This document shows positions 48,601 through 62,547 of a DNA stretch of 64,000 bases, piece by piece. Numbering within the stretch: position 1 is the stretch's first letter; each line of letters begins with the position of its first letter. Made by a program: the position numbers and the translations under genes. Under the pieces are notes generated by a model, which did not search any database, was not told the origin of the DNA, and saw nothing but the letters and a program-made list of their open reading frames with translations. Location: NCBI GenBank assembly GCA_016098155.1, contig JAAAJB010000047.1, positions 34,526 to 98,525 on the forward strand. Direction: 5' to 3'. This stretch comes from Actinomortierella ambigua (lineage: Eukaryota > Mortierellomycota > Mortierellomycetes > Mortierellales > Mortierellaceae).

Positions 48601-50054
48601 TCAGCGACCGACTCCTCGACAATGGGATCCATTGTCTCCATCCGGGTGAAAGAAGGTGTGGCTCGTTCTCCGTCTGCATTCGGTGATGCCAGTGGCGGGA
48701 ACACCGTAGAGTTTGATGAAAACGAAGAGTCGGAAGAGCTGGACAGGGTCGAGAGAGAAGGGGTGAGCGAGGGGACTGGTGAGAGCGGGCCGGAACGAAG
48801 GAACAGGGTGTTGGTCGGCCGTCGTGATAGCAACAGATCCGAACATGACTTGGCCCTCCCCATCATGAGACTCACGGTATCCGACCCATCGTCTTCTTCA
48901 ACCGACGACGAATGTTGCCACGACGGCGTTGGAGGCGACATGATGGTCGATGAATCCGAAGAGGAGGAGGACAGCGACTGCAGGCCAGATTCAGGCGCAT
49001 ATCCTTCGTCGCCTGATCCATTCTTATAGGCACAGTCCAACGAGAAGCCAGGTGTACGCATGCGTGCCTCTGCCAAGAGATCGGTGGCGTTATTGGCTAA
49101 TGAATCTGTGGACGACAACTCTGATGAGTTTGTATGCAGGTTCTGCATAGAGCTGGACTTTTTACGAAGACTCTGCCTACGGTTCTGGAACCAGATCTGA
49201 ACAGCTCGGACACTCATACCCAGCCGCTGGCCAAGCTCCTGTCGAGTAGCCGCATCGGGCAAGAGGTTCCTTGCAAAGGCATCCTCGAGAACTTGAAGCT
49301 CTGCACGATTCGTCCGCCGCCGCCGCTTGCGAGGGTTGGGAGAGGAGGCATCGAAGTGAGAGGGGACTGCATTCACCCAGTTAAGCTCCTTGCGCAGGGC
49401 CCTCCCTGCATCCGCATCTGCATCCGCATCTGCATCCGCATCCGCATCTACATCTGCGTCTGCGTCTGCTTCTGCAAAAGTACCAGCATATGCATCAGGA
49501 TCGGCATCGACATCAGCGTCCGCTTCAACATCTTCACCAGCAGCAGTTGCTGATTCTGCTGCTTCAGAGGACGGAGCAGGACATGTGGTGGTAGGGGAAG
49601 CAGCTGACGCGTCAGAAGGGTGTTGTGACGAGTTGGTGGTCGGAACAGTAGGCTTTAAGCCTGCCGCAGTTTGGGCGAGCAAGGTAGAGATGCCAGCAGA
49701 GACGGAGGACTGAGAGACGGAGGATGACATTGGCGGCATCGATGAGACAACCTGCAAACCCGTCCGGATAGTCTTGAGTTGATTGATCTCATTGATTTCC
49801 TCGGCCAGTTTGATGGATGGTGTGTACTGATCAAATGTTGAACGAGCCAGTGGTTGTGTGTGAGGAGATGAGGCGCAAGTGGAGCTCGGGGTCACAGCGG
49901 CAACTGTATCTGACAGTGTTGGTGCCGAGCTCGAGGTTGTTGTTGTTGTTGTGGTGGTGGTGGTGGTGGGGAGTGTGGATACAGAGGTGTCGGTGGTGGG
50001 TGCTGCGGCAGACACCGTTGCTGGGAGGAGAGGGTTGGTCGCGCAGGCCATCAT
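45642..50054 (-). CDS. Very large homeobox transcription factor
   Basis: Nuclear DNA-binding protein, a single open exon of 1470 residues. The homeodomain is about residues 241-300: basic RKRRRRTNRAELQVLEDAF, then LGQRLGMSVRAVQIWFQNRR, with W48-F49-Q50-N51-R52-R53 in homeodomain numbering. It fits the typical (60-residue) class of fungal homeodomains such as Pho2/Yox1. No LIM or TALE insert is seen. Before it lies an acidic stretch of alternating Asp and Ala (near 49395-49480). The remaining about 1170 residues are Ser/Thr/Asn-rich, with a Glu/Asp run and His runs near the end. The ATG pair at 50054 and 50051 is the first in frame. An AG about 45 nt further upstream could be an acceptor from a leader exon. 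No specific orthologue is claimed. Confidence 0.85.
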   Translation of the reverse strand: MMACATNPLLPATVSAAAPTTDTSVSTLPTTTTTTTTTTTSSSAPTLSDTVAAVTPSSTCASSPHTQPLARSTFDQYTPSIKLAEEINEINQLKTIRTGLQVVSSMPPMSSSVSQSSVSAGISTLLAQTAAGLKPTVPTTNSSQHPSDASAASPTTTCPAPSSEAAESATAAGEDVEADADVDADPDAYAGTFAEADADADVDADADADADADADAGRALRKELNWVNAVPSHFDASSPNPRKRRRRTNRAELQVLEDAFARNLLPDAATRQELGQRLGMSVRAVQIWFQNRRQSLRKKSSSMQNLHTNSSELSSTDSLANNATDLLAEARMRTPGFSLDCAYKNGSGDEGYAPESGLQSLSSSSSDSSTIMSPPTPSWQHSSSVEEDDGSDTVSLMMGRAKSCSDLLLSRRPTNTLFLRSGPLSPVPSLTPSLSTLSSSSDSSFSSNSTVFPPLASPNADGERATPSFTRMETMDPIVEESVAESLVPADGAPKPSHVLHTIEMDATQSISQLPTEPVGGLVDVKLAQHHLSMLLQEAKKDPATSSSPASNSAAASDTTVTTTASHNPHAPVLANWDASADSKPVLNAFGHQESVSVAAYAGSSSHSRPLSSKRLVKKGSSSLLSSTPPPLSFSDVSKPTIAATLPLSTSTSSPSLVSNADTLAKVTTNTNSNTVNNNNNNINSNINTSNNARRYHYTKSRPKSLMEMVIHRQREQQREQQLQRQMQHALETNSPSLSTSAWPQRLPRPKKKTLDGYHQTNNTSSSGHGSIASSNFRQSAVLATKQGRTASALAYPEYPAEFHPLHLKQKRQQATSPKPMLTTAAVLSQIGTYRDQERAKALDAEETKVVMGMQSSNPSTTAAAAASTLQQLLRGQSTNWSLNVADHASIGDSDDDLQGSSPLTSSTLTNNPIKSSPILQAVKVTAPTPPHSERPKAFPSMPSLDTVCSWSQLKRVQSDSVLLSHPFQMKKTIANMMANINKNYVATGQRAQRARRLEIGRDLFQSDSDATVDQTEEEEEEDDDNDNDDVDTVKVKREEEEEGQQRPHHFVAHRFPTAAMSKLTGKNGRSMTMQHLPTTRTPSPTTTTTTTKATSLKRGRRTASSRPTLQRHLDHRTHRLEMGRGENVDEIEHQRASFGNHHYAHQPHSSGNRNYSGHPSSFPHRHGDKHDDASDDDDDDDTWHPRHRRRVSSSGHSRQSSISSSGGGGVTAATAGAAADDFAFRPPPMGFIHSTPSSSSSTVMAATTSHNSLPPVGYFSPPRVTAMTTTTTGPAAWRPTLPPSPPVSLLRGSLEDEDDKHFMDPSYRRRPSAASTTDVDVDVEAAAAAVSITTFLHRRPVTTPLSPTTPSPTRPQYHTPEHVVPFAGLDQFYQHHNYNHHHQHHHHHHHHQHQHPHQHHNHNHNHQRTPSLDPLSAMADMALVEQEQDTEKEKLQTATETVEATTTTTTLNKDELECASVLAGLGWCR

Positions 50055-52760
50055 AAAGTTGAGCAACTGCCGAGGTCGAGATGCTTGAAGCAGCAATCAC
50101 CTAGTTTGGTTCTGGGGTTGCGTGCAAAGATGGAAGGTAGAGGTTAGTGGCGATGTTTGTCACTCGAGGTAGGCCGAGATATGAAGGCCGGGCTCCGAGG
50201 AGGGATTGTTTGTGGATTGGAGAGTCTGGAAAAAGGGTCCGTATGGCTGATCTATCATTTGTTTTGGTGTGGTTGGACAAATGACAAAAGAGGAGAAGAG
50301 AGGCCGAGGTGGGGAAAGGAGGAGGAGGAAGAGGAGAGAGGGGGGCATCAGTGTTGCCAACGTTGCTCGGTTGCTTACTTGGAGAGCTGCTGGATAGGAA
50401 GGAAATGCCCTGGCAGGAGCAAGGGTCTTTCTTGGAAGCAGAGTACAGGAGGAGAACGGTGGGGAGGGACGGAAGAGGGGAGGGTGAGAGAGGGAGGTGA
50501 GGGGGGAATGTGGTGCGATCAGAGGGTACGAGGAATGGTGGTGCCTGAACATGCAATGGAAGGGCTGAATGCGTAATGGAAGCAAAGAATGAGGGTATTC
50601 GACGGTGGTGGGGCCAAAAAGGACGACGCTGCTATCAAGCGGGGGCGAATATCAATTGAGACCAACCAAGCACACCCTTCCTTCCTTCCCTTCATCGTCC
50701 CCTTTCCTCCCCCAATATCGCAGAGCTCAAGCATGGGGGGGAAACGATCAAGTAAAGGAAAAAAGGGTGGGAAAAGCCAGTCCCCAATTGTTCTTCGGCG
50801 GAGATTCGCGTCGCGACAAAACGCGTCTCTTGGTGTCACACCACAAGACTTTTAATTTTGCATGGAACAGGGAAAAAAAAAATCCCTCAATTTTATTTTT
50901 TTGGGAAAGTTGAATTTTTATTTTTTCGTGTGTGTACCTGAATTTGGTCGACGCGTTTGCAAGTCACAAACTCCGTTTTACGTTTGGAACAACATGATCG
51001 CAAACGATACGGTAGTATATTGTTCTGGCGGCTGTGCCTCATATGGAGTTTTTTTTTGGGCAAGGGCTGGGGAAGGCAGCTTTAAGCAAGACCCTCTCAA
51101 AGCTATATCCTTTGACCCACTTCTTATCGATATCTACTCACCAGAAGCAGAAGGACGTTCTTCTGCTCTCGTGTGTGTACCGTTCCTTCGGAAGGCTGTG
51201 TGCAAAGGCTTGTCAAAGACGACGCTTCCGGGCTTTCCAGGAGAAGAGGAACAACTCAATGCATGCGGGTGTGGCACAAACCAATTTCGGAAACGCGAAT
51301 TGATTGGCTCTCTGAGCGTGAAAAAAAATAAGAATTGACCCAGGGCGCCTGGGCGAAGCTTCATCCACACCACTGTGAACATCCCCTCCCCCCTCTTCTC
51401 CTCGCCCCCCTGTTTCTGAACCACTACTAGTGTCTCCACCAATACGTGTTTTACCTCGAAAGGACGTTTCAGGTGTAGTAGGCTCCAGGTCGTGTGGCCA
51501 TGACCTGCCATAGAGCCGAAAGGGTCTCGTCGTCTCTCAAGTTGAGCGTGTGCAAGTTGTAAACCACTCCTTTTTTTTTTTTTTTTTTGCCGAGTCCGCA
51601 TAAACTCCCTCCTTCTATTATTTTATGTGAGGTAAGGTACACGGCATATTCATTTACGTTTCGTTCAAGAGAAATCCGGAAACTTCGCACTGCAGTTTGG
51701 AGAGTGAGGGTGAGAGGCCGTGCACCGGTCCATCGCGAACAACTCATGTGTGGAAGGTCATTCCTGCCACAGCACGATGGATGACAGAGAAGAGCACTTG
51801 CTTTCCCTCCAATCCTTGCATCCATTTCTTGTGGGACCATCCACCAAGCAAGAGAGGGTAAACCAACCCAGACAGTCGTAGTCGAACATTTTTTTCTGCA
51901 GTGAAAATTAGTCTTGTGCACAGATGAAATGAGAGAGCCAAACCCCCCCGCCCATCGCCCCTCTTTCCCCCAAGTCTGTAGACTGTAGTAGTCGAAGTAT
52001 GTAGAGAACTCCCGGAGGTTCACCTCCCAACTTTTCGTTTTTGGTTGTTGTTGTTGTTGTTGTTGTTGTTGTAGTATGCTGTAGTATGCTGAGAGCACGA
52101 ACGTAGTCAGAATCTTCAGTCTCAAAGAAAGAGAGAGAGAGATAGAGAAAGAGTGAGAGCAACAGAGAAGGGGCAAGAGACCTGCATGCCTCGCCTTTCT
52201 GCTGCAGTGGTGGTGTGTCGATGGGGGGGGGGATGATTGCTGCCACACTCGCCACGAGAGTAACCAGCGCCCAAGGTACCTCACCCTCGGCTGCATACAC
52301 ATACGCTTGCTTCATTTTTAGTTTCCACTTACTTTCTTTCCATCGGTCGCCTACCTTTTCTTCCTCCTCCTCCATTTCCATTCCCTGTCATCCGGGCCTC
52401 TCATTGTCCATTCATCATCGTCCATCTCTCACTCCCACATCTCGCCCTCACTTTCTCTCTGCATTCCCCACCCCCGAGGGTCCTGGCGTTGTTGGTCTCT
52501 GCAATCTGACACAGTGCAGCGGCACTTCCAAACTGACTGCGTCGTTGATATAATCGCATCCCCTCATCCCTGCCCACCTTATTTTCCTCCCCTCGGGCCA
52601 TATCCCATCCCCCCCTGACCACTTCTCTTTCCCTCGGTGCAGGCCACGGCTCAGTCCCCTAATACAGCTTACCCAACACCCTCACCACCTTTGTTGCCAC
52701 ACCTCCCCACCACTCGACAGACGGCACCAGCCCCCCCCTCTCCTTCGCCCTCTACAAACC
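50055..52760. other. Long divergent intergenic region (homeobox / kelch genes)
   Basis: About 2.7 kb between two start codons that point away from each other. It shows a purine-rich homeobox leader (50250-50520, plus strand), homopolymer runs (T20 near 51570-51589), a (GTT)n repeat (about 52045-52070) and a pyrimidine-rich kelch leader (52315-52760). The long frames seen here are low-complexity and unsupported. Confidence 0.5.
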
Positions 52761-55700
52761 ATGAAGATCACATCGCTCCTCCAACTCTCGACAACGCTTG
52801 CGTTGTGCATCGCCGCTGCCCAGGCGGCGGACCCCAAACCCACCATTGGCCACACGGCGGTCCTGATCGACAACACCGTCTTCATCCAGGGCGGTCAGTC
52901 CGAGGCCAACACGCCCCAGAGCGCCTCCTTTTCGATTTTGCTCGGCGACAAGGCCAAAGGAAGCATGACGGACGCCAAGTTGCTCGACATCACCAAGCTC
53001 AGCCAGTTCTCTGCCCGTGACTTCCACGTGGCGGTCAAGTCGACTGCAGGCAGGCTGGTGAGCTGTGGTACCATGAACGGCGGCACGGGAGCCATCATGA
53101 CCTGCGACAACTTCAACATTCGATCCTACGTCTCGGCACCGCTGACCAAAATTGTCAGCTCGGCCGTCAATCGTGGTGGCATGGCCCTCGCTGCCGGACC
53201 AGAGACTGCCTATCTGATGGGTGGCTCGTCCGGCCCGTCCGGCACGCCCTATTCCAAAACCGTCAATGTTCTGAAACTCACGTCCGATCTCACCTGGCGT
53301 ATCGACGCTGACATGCCCATTGGACTTCGCCACCATACCGCCAACTATGTGAATAACGTCGGTATCGTCATTCTCGGCGGCCAGACGGATACCGGCGCTG
53401 CTGCTCCCATGAACATGGCCCATGTCTTTAAGGATTTTGTCTGGTCAAACCGGTAAGCTCTAAACCTCTAACGTGGACAGATAATGAGAGAGGAGGAAGA
53501 GAGGGGGAGAGGTCATTGTCGAACTAGAACTCGTCAGCCTCATCCCACTGGACTTTAAGCGAGCGAGAGGGAGAGAGAAGGAAGGGACGGGCAAAGGAGG
53601 GGAGGGGCGGCGAGGAAACCTCCGAGTTGCTCTGTGTTCTCGAGAGAGCCGGAACTAATATAACAGCAGAGAGCAGCAAAGCAACCAACGTATTGACGAA
53701 AGGGGAGGGGGGGCTAGAGTAAGGTGTGGATTCCTACAACTGGGGGAGATGAAACTCACGACTTATGAACGCCGCTGGGTTATTTCTTCATGAATAGAAC
53801 GATCGCTGGTGATGCTGTCCCCGCTCGATGGGGCCACACGGCTGGTAAGTGGTTTTGTCGCGTGTCGAGAATATAGCTGGTTGGTATGTGGAGAAGTACA
53901 TCTGGGTCTGGGAGTGCATGCAGGAGAACTGATCTCCGTCTTCTTTGTGTGCATGTTGTCTGTTCTTTTTTTTTTTTTGACAGTCCTGGGGGCCGACGAC
54001 CAGATCTACGTGTATGGTGGCCTGTCTACCGCAGAGGGTCCTGCTCTTGCAGACGTGTACGCGCTCAAGACAACAGACGCAGCTTGGACCTGGAAGAAGG
54101 TCAACGTGCAGGCCGAGCCACGTGCCTTCCACACCTCGACGCTTCTGCCTGACAACACCATCCTGAACATGTTTGGTATTTCTTCGTCCACAAAATGTCA
54201 TCCTTAACTGGCTGTTGATGTATGTATGGGATGAGCACATGGCACTGACGCTGTCTTTCTTTCTTTCTATCTTCTTCGTCTCCCTGGATTTCATTTCTTC
54301 TTTCCTTTCACGCCTCCACGCTTCTACGCTTCCTACACCTCCACATGGGTTCCATTGCTGTGTTCTGTGTTCCGTGCTCTGTGTGTTATACATGTGTGTC
54401 TGCGTTTGTTTTGTTGACTACATTGTACACTCGACAATCATTTTTACATGGACGTGTGCTGGATGAACTCACCCTCTCTCTCTCCTCTGTGACTTACTAA
54501 CCGTTGCTAACTGACTAACTTGACTAACTGACACACTAACTGATGGACATGGCTCGATCGACCATTGCGTGGACTGGTGCTTTGGGGACATGGGGACTGG
54601 GTGGTGGTGGCTATGTGTGGATGGGCTTTCAATATGTATGGTTGGGTGTGGCTCGCATTTGTCTTGTTCCTCCACAATCGGTGTTTGGGTTGGGTACTTG
54701 TGTTCCTGTACCTGCTTTGGGCAACACACACACATACAAATGCACGCACTGTCATATGTCATTTTTGGGGGTATATAGGCACTTCAGGCGCAGGGGTTCA
54801 ACAGGCCGTTGCATCTCTTTCATCCTTCAACCCATCCGCCAATTCTTGGACGGCCATGAAACTCCCTGCTGCTGAAGTTGCCGATACCACCCCCTTCAAG
54901 GGTCCAGGTATGCTGGCTGCAGACGCAGTTCCCCCTTCCCTGCCTCTCCCCCTTCCTCCTCGTCCTCATTCTCCTCTCGTCATGAACAGTGATCATCTCA
55001 TCCTCGCTGCAGCCCCCTCTGCCAATCCACCTGCTGCTCCAACCAAGACTAACACCCCCCCTTCTGCCACTGCCCCTTCTGCGCCCGCTGGCGCCACTCC
55101 CTCCTATGTATTACCTCCCGGCGTCGTCGTCGTACAACCCTCGGGCAACAACACTGTCTTTATCCTACCGACTGGCACCGAACCGTTTGCATTCCCTCCA
55201 GAGACGTCCAACAACCCCTCGGACCCCAACTTCAAGCACTCGACAGGTGAGCAGCCGTCCAAGAACAACACCGGCATGATTGCCGGTGTCTGCGCTGCCG
55301 TCCTCGTCGTGCTGGTCGTCGGTGGCCTGCTCTTCCAGCGGCGGCGCCGCGCCAACGGCGCCCCTCCACTGTTTGCCCGCGGCGGCAAGAAAAAGAAGTC
55401 GTCGTCGGCGGGCGCAGCGGCGCACTCGATTGAGGATGGCAAGGGTGGTGATGGTAGTGGAGCCGCCGGTGGAGTCACTCGGTCGTTCACGATCCGCAAG
55501 CCTGCGTCGGTCAACTATGTCGACGACGACAACGAGCTGGACCAGACGGGCCACCCGCGGTTCAAGTCGGACAACGATGCACAGAACCACCCTTACTACG
55601 GTGACCGGACACCGGGCTTGGTCGAGTATGACCTGTCAGACACATCGGGTCAAAAGTATGGGCCCAGCTCGGTGGCCGAGCGCAAGCGCTATGTGGAGCA

Positions 55701-55953
55701 GCAGCAGCGCAAGGTCATGGAGGAGTATGAGATGTCGTTCCAGGACTACCACCCTCCTTCGTCGCCCTATCCTCCGTCGACTCTGGCTCCTTCGTCGCCG
55801 TATCTTCAGTCGACGGTGGCTCCTTCGTTCTCCTCCAATACTGTTGGTTCGCCTGGTCAGACCCCGACCATGGGCGGCCGTAGCCCTCGCGCGCAGCACC
55901 AGCAGCAGAAGGGTATCCAGCAGCAGTATGGTGGTTACTCGGATTACCGATAA
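52761..55953 (+). CDS. Kelch-repeat protein with signal peptide and one transmembrane helix
   Basis: Likely a surface membrane protein with a kelch beta-propeller outside. Four exons (52761-53452, 53798-53844, 53984-54175, 54779-55953) give 701 residues. Residues 1-22 are a signal peptide (LLQLSTTLALCIAAAQA). Kelch-like blades follow, with IGHTAVLIDNTVFIQGGQ, GIVILGGQTD, WGHTAVLGADDQIYVYGG, WKKV and PRAFHTSTLL. A Pro/Thr/Ala-rich stalk is followed by a transmembrane helix near 477-496 (MIAGVCAAVLVVLVVGGLLF) and an RRRR stop-transfer. The cytosolic tail is Tyr/Pro/Ser-rich. A further in-frame intron of 105 nt may lie at 54908-55012, because that piece is pyrimidine-rich with GTATGC and CTGCAG ends; the product would then be 666 residues. 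Such Kelch-TM proteins are numerous in Mortierella-like fungi, to my knowledge; function is unknown. Confidence 0.85.
54176..54778 (+). other. 603-nt intron of the kelch gene with a CTAAC cluster
   Basis: Donor GTATTT and acceptor TATAG. Between 54494 and 54543 there are repeated (A/G)CTAAC(T) and GACTAAC words, six in about 50 bp, resembling stacked branchpoint sequences. It is one of the longest introns here and may hide alternative splicing. Confidence 0.6.
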
Positions 55954-57433
55954 GCTGGGGGGACGACCCCTTTCCCCCCCTCCAAAAGTAATAAAGAAAG
56001 AAAGAGAGATGGAGAGAGAGAAACGGCGGGACGAACGGTCTGACGACGAGGCGTTGAAAGAGCATGCCAACCCCCTCCCTTCCCCAACATATTCCCCACC
56101 TCCCTTCCTCCTAACCGTCTCTTTTGTTCGTTTCCAACCACCGCTCCCTCTTCTTTTTTTTTTTTACGCCCAGAACTTCATCCTGTACCATTATATCCCC
56201 ATCCTTCTGCCCTCCCTTCCTCCCAAACACTGGCTAGGGTATCTCTAGTCATTCTTTCCAGGGTAGATTGCACACTTCTTTTTTTATAATATTTTCTCCA
56301 CCTCCATAAATTAGCTTCTTCGTTACACTGCTTTTTTTATTTTTTATATTTGTGTTCTCGATCATGTCATTGGGGGAGACCAAGTCAAAATCCCACGCTG
56401 CGAAGATGGAGGAAGGGCGGATGGACAGAAAAAGGGGGGAAGCGAGGAGGAGGAGGAAGGAACTTCATTTCATGTGTCTCACACAAGTGTACCCAAACAA
56501 AACAAGGAGCCATGCAAAGCATTGTCGAATAGCTACTTTGTTTCCTGTGTTTGTGTATTGTCGTTCCTAGGGGCAATTCATGCACAACCCACATTAAAAA
56601 GTTGGGCCGCTCCATCCCCATGTAAAAAAGCGAGGGCTCTGAGCTATTTGATTGTATGACAGGGCGGGGACATGAGCCAGAAAAAAAAAAAAAAAAAAAG
56701 AGAGAGAAAAAACGTGCTTTTCCAGTCAGCCTGTTGAGAGCACACGAGTTGTTGTAGTTTATTGCTTGCGGGGCGATCGGGTCCCCACTTCCCCCCCCTT
56801 CCGCTCTCGTCTCCAACCACTTGCCTAGAATGAAATAAAAGAAACTTTGTCCGCTCCTTGTTTTTTGTTTTCTTCCGCCTCGTAGTCTCGTGAGAGGAGG
56901 TCACCATCGCTCACATCCTGCTGGGAACCAAATAGGGAGACTAGATCATGCCTATCAATGACCATGGAGAAAGAAGTTGTGTTTTTTTTTCTTGCTCAAA
57001 TGGCTGGGAGGAGCTCATCCACATTCTTGCTTGACGCTAAACCTCATTCGGAAGGGGTTTTTTCCTCTGCATGGGCTGAGATAAAAGAGAAAAGTGGGAA
57101 GGCTCATAAAAGTAAACAAGTCCATGTATTCCCTGTCAGCTGGACCCAACTGACCTCACACCACCTTTACGAGTATCGTCATATTTGGAGATAGAATGGT
57201 GTTTATTACTTGTCTCTTCTTTTTTTTTTTGTTAGTGCGAGCTGTACACACTACACATCTAAAATAAAAAAAAAGTGAGTGGGGCGTAGGATTGGGGTGT
57301 ATATAATAATAGCAAGTGTTCCACTCCTCGTGCCCCATTCTCCAAAGAAGAATGAAAAGAAAAAAGAGAGAGAGAGATAGAGAAAGAGAGAAAGAGAGAG
57401 AGAAACAGAAGAGGCGGTTTGTGCACTTGTATC
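55954..57433. other. Convergent intergenic region (kelch / NDR kinase)
   Basis: About 1.5 kb with T and A homopolymers (A19 near 56681-56699) and a GA-rich run at 57365-57405. No gene could be supported. Confidence 0.5.
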
Positions 57434-60884
<3,451 letters not shown>

Positions 60885-60957
60885 TGGTGGATGTTGGTTG
60901 TCTTCTATCGTCTGTCTGTCTTGTACTGTCTGATTTGGTTTGGTGACAACAAAAAAG

Positions 60958-60986
60958 AGAGAAAGAAAGAAAGAAAGAAAGAAAAG
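60958..60986. repeat. GAAA tetranucleotide microsatellite
   Basis: About seven GAAA units, just upstream of the NDR kinase start. Confidence 0.85.
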
Positions 60987-61576
60987 GGTGGTTGTAAGTA
61001 ACTGTTGTAAGGAACAAAGGCAGCCAGCAGCAGCACAAGGCACACACACGAAACGGGCCTCCACCCCTCTCCCTGCTCCTCCCATCCTATCCCACCCCTC
61101 TCCCCTTCCCTCTTTCCTTTGCTTCCCTTTCCTTCCCTTTCCTTCGCTTCCCTTCCCTTGGTTTGCCTTTCTTTTCTTTCTCCTCACGAAAAGAAAAGGC
61201 AAAGAAGGGATGCCTAGGCTAGGCCAAGATGCTGAGTGCTCAACGGGTATCAGGTCGCTTGTTTTTTTACCTGACAACTGACTGTCCGAGAACGTGGCTC
61301 GCTTGCAAGCAGCAAGGAACGTGAGGGCAAGAGAGAGAGAGAGAAGGAGCGCGCTAGAGAGACGAGTGACGGTGGAGGCAAGAGACACCGCTCCCTATGT
61401 TCTGGAGAAGCAATAGAGTAAGAAGAGCCTTGTTGGTCAATGGCTCTGTAGCCTACAGTCTGATGGGGGGAGAGAGATGCACAAAGGATGGAGAGGAGGG
61501 GGGAGATGAGCTACTATGGGGGAACAAAGACGGGGAACAAAAAAAAAGGAACCGTAACCACAGACACCAGACTGAC

Positions 61577-61604
61577 ACGCACACACTCACACACACACAC
61601 ACAC
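61577..61604. repeat. CA dinucleotide microsatellite
   Basis: Imperfect (CA)n in the divergent promoter region. Confidence 0.8.
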
Positions 61605-62226
61605 CTTGACTAGGATAGGGTGAAGGAGGGAGGGGGGTGTGGGAGTGAGAGTGAGAATGAAAGAGAGAGAAGAGAGAGTGTGTGTGAGGGAGAGAGAGAG
61701 AGAGAGGGAGAGCGAGAAGGTTGAATGGAATGAGGGGAGATGAGATGCTTCCTGACAAAAAAAAAAAAGGAAGAGTCGGTCGTGTCTCTCTCCACACAAA
61801 GCCACTCAAGAGCCAAGTTTCCGACGAGTAAAGTCGATTCGCGTTTTTCTTTTTTGGCTTTCCTTCTTCTCCCCCAACAGCAGGAAAAGAAGACTGGAAC
61901 AATTGTCCCTCCTCCCCTCCCTCCCCCCACACACGTACATACACCACCTTTGGCCTGCTGTGGGGTGGTGTCCCTACAAAAGTGAGCCCTGGGGCACCAA
62001 CAGCACCACCAGCAACAACAACGGCAGGATAGACACTGCCCTGTCTCTCATGGAGGGGGTTCAATTGGAGGCTGTGCGATCAGGCTGCGAACAGACCATG
62101 CAAGGCTGAGAGTTGCTATACAACATCGCGTAGCGTAGCTGGGATGGAGCTACTCTCTTCAGCGAGTGGGAGAGAGAGAAGAAAGAGAGGGCAGAGAAGG
62201 GAAGGAAGGAAAGGGAAAGGTGAATA

Positions 62227-62252
62227 GACAGACAGACTGACTGACTGACTGA
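62227..62252. repeat. GACT/CAGA tetranucleotide repeat
   Basis: Short run of ACAG then four CTGA units. Confidence 0.75.
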
Positions 62253-62547
62253 TAGAGTGATGGAGTGATTGAGCAGCTTATCAGACATGGGCATTCACTG
62301 ATGAACAATGATAAGCTGATCACTTGTGTTCCCCCCACTCTTCTGCTGGAGGAAAAAAAGAAAAAAAGAAACCAAATGGTGGCGTGCCCTGAGAAAATTC
62401 TTGGGCGTCAATTTCTGCATGTCAAAGAGCACAAACTGGACACGCGCGTGTGTTCCATCATTCCCCCTCCCTCGCCCCCAATTGCCATTGCAGAAAACTC
62501 CCACCTTCACCTCTCCATCTACATCCGCCTAGTCACACCAATATAAA

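Larger units (their letters stand above)
60885..62547. promoter_or_regulatory. Divergent promoter region (NDR kinase / BSD gene)
   Basis: About 1.7 kb between start codons that point away from each other. It is full of simple repeats: GAAA near 60958-60986, CCCTTTCCTT blocks near 61085-61180, CA near 61577-61604, GA near 61655-61714, and GACT near 62227-62252. No gene is seen. Confidence 0.5.

Noticed and set aside
50862..51338. 158-codon open frame on the plus strand
   Set aside because: No family resemblance; it begins in an A-run and the composition looks random. Not supportable.
51469..52302. 277-codon open frame on the minus strand in the homeobox/kelch gap
   Set aside because: It is built of microsatellite-derived runs (S/L alternation, Q run, K run) and contains no recognisable domain or splice context. 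It most likely reflects simple repeats without stops.
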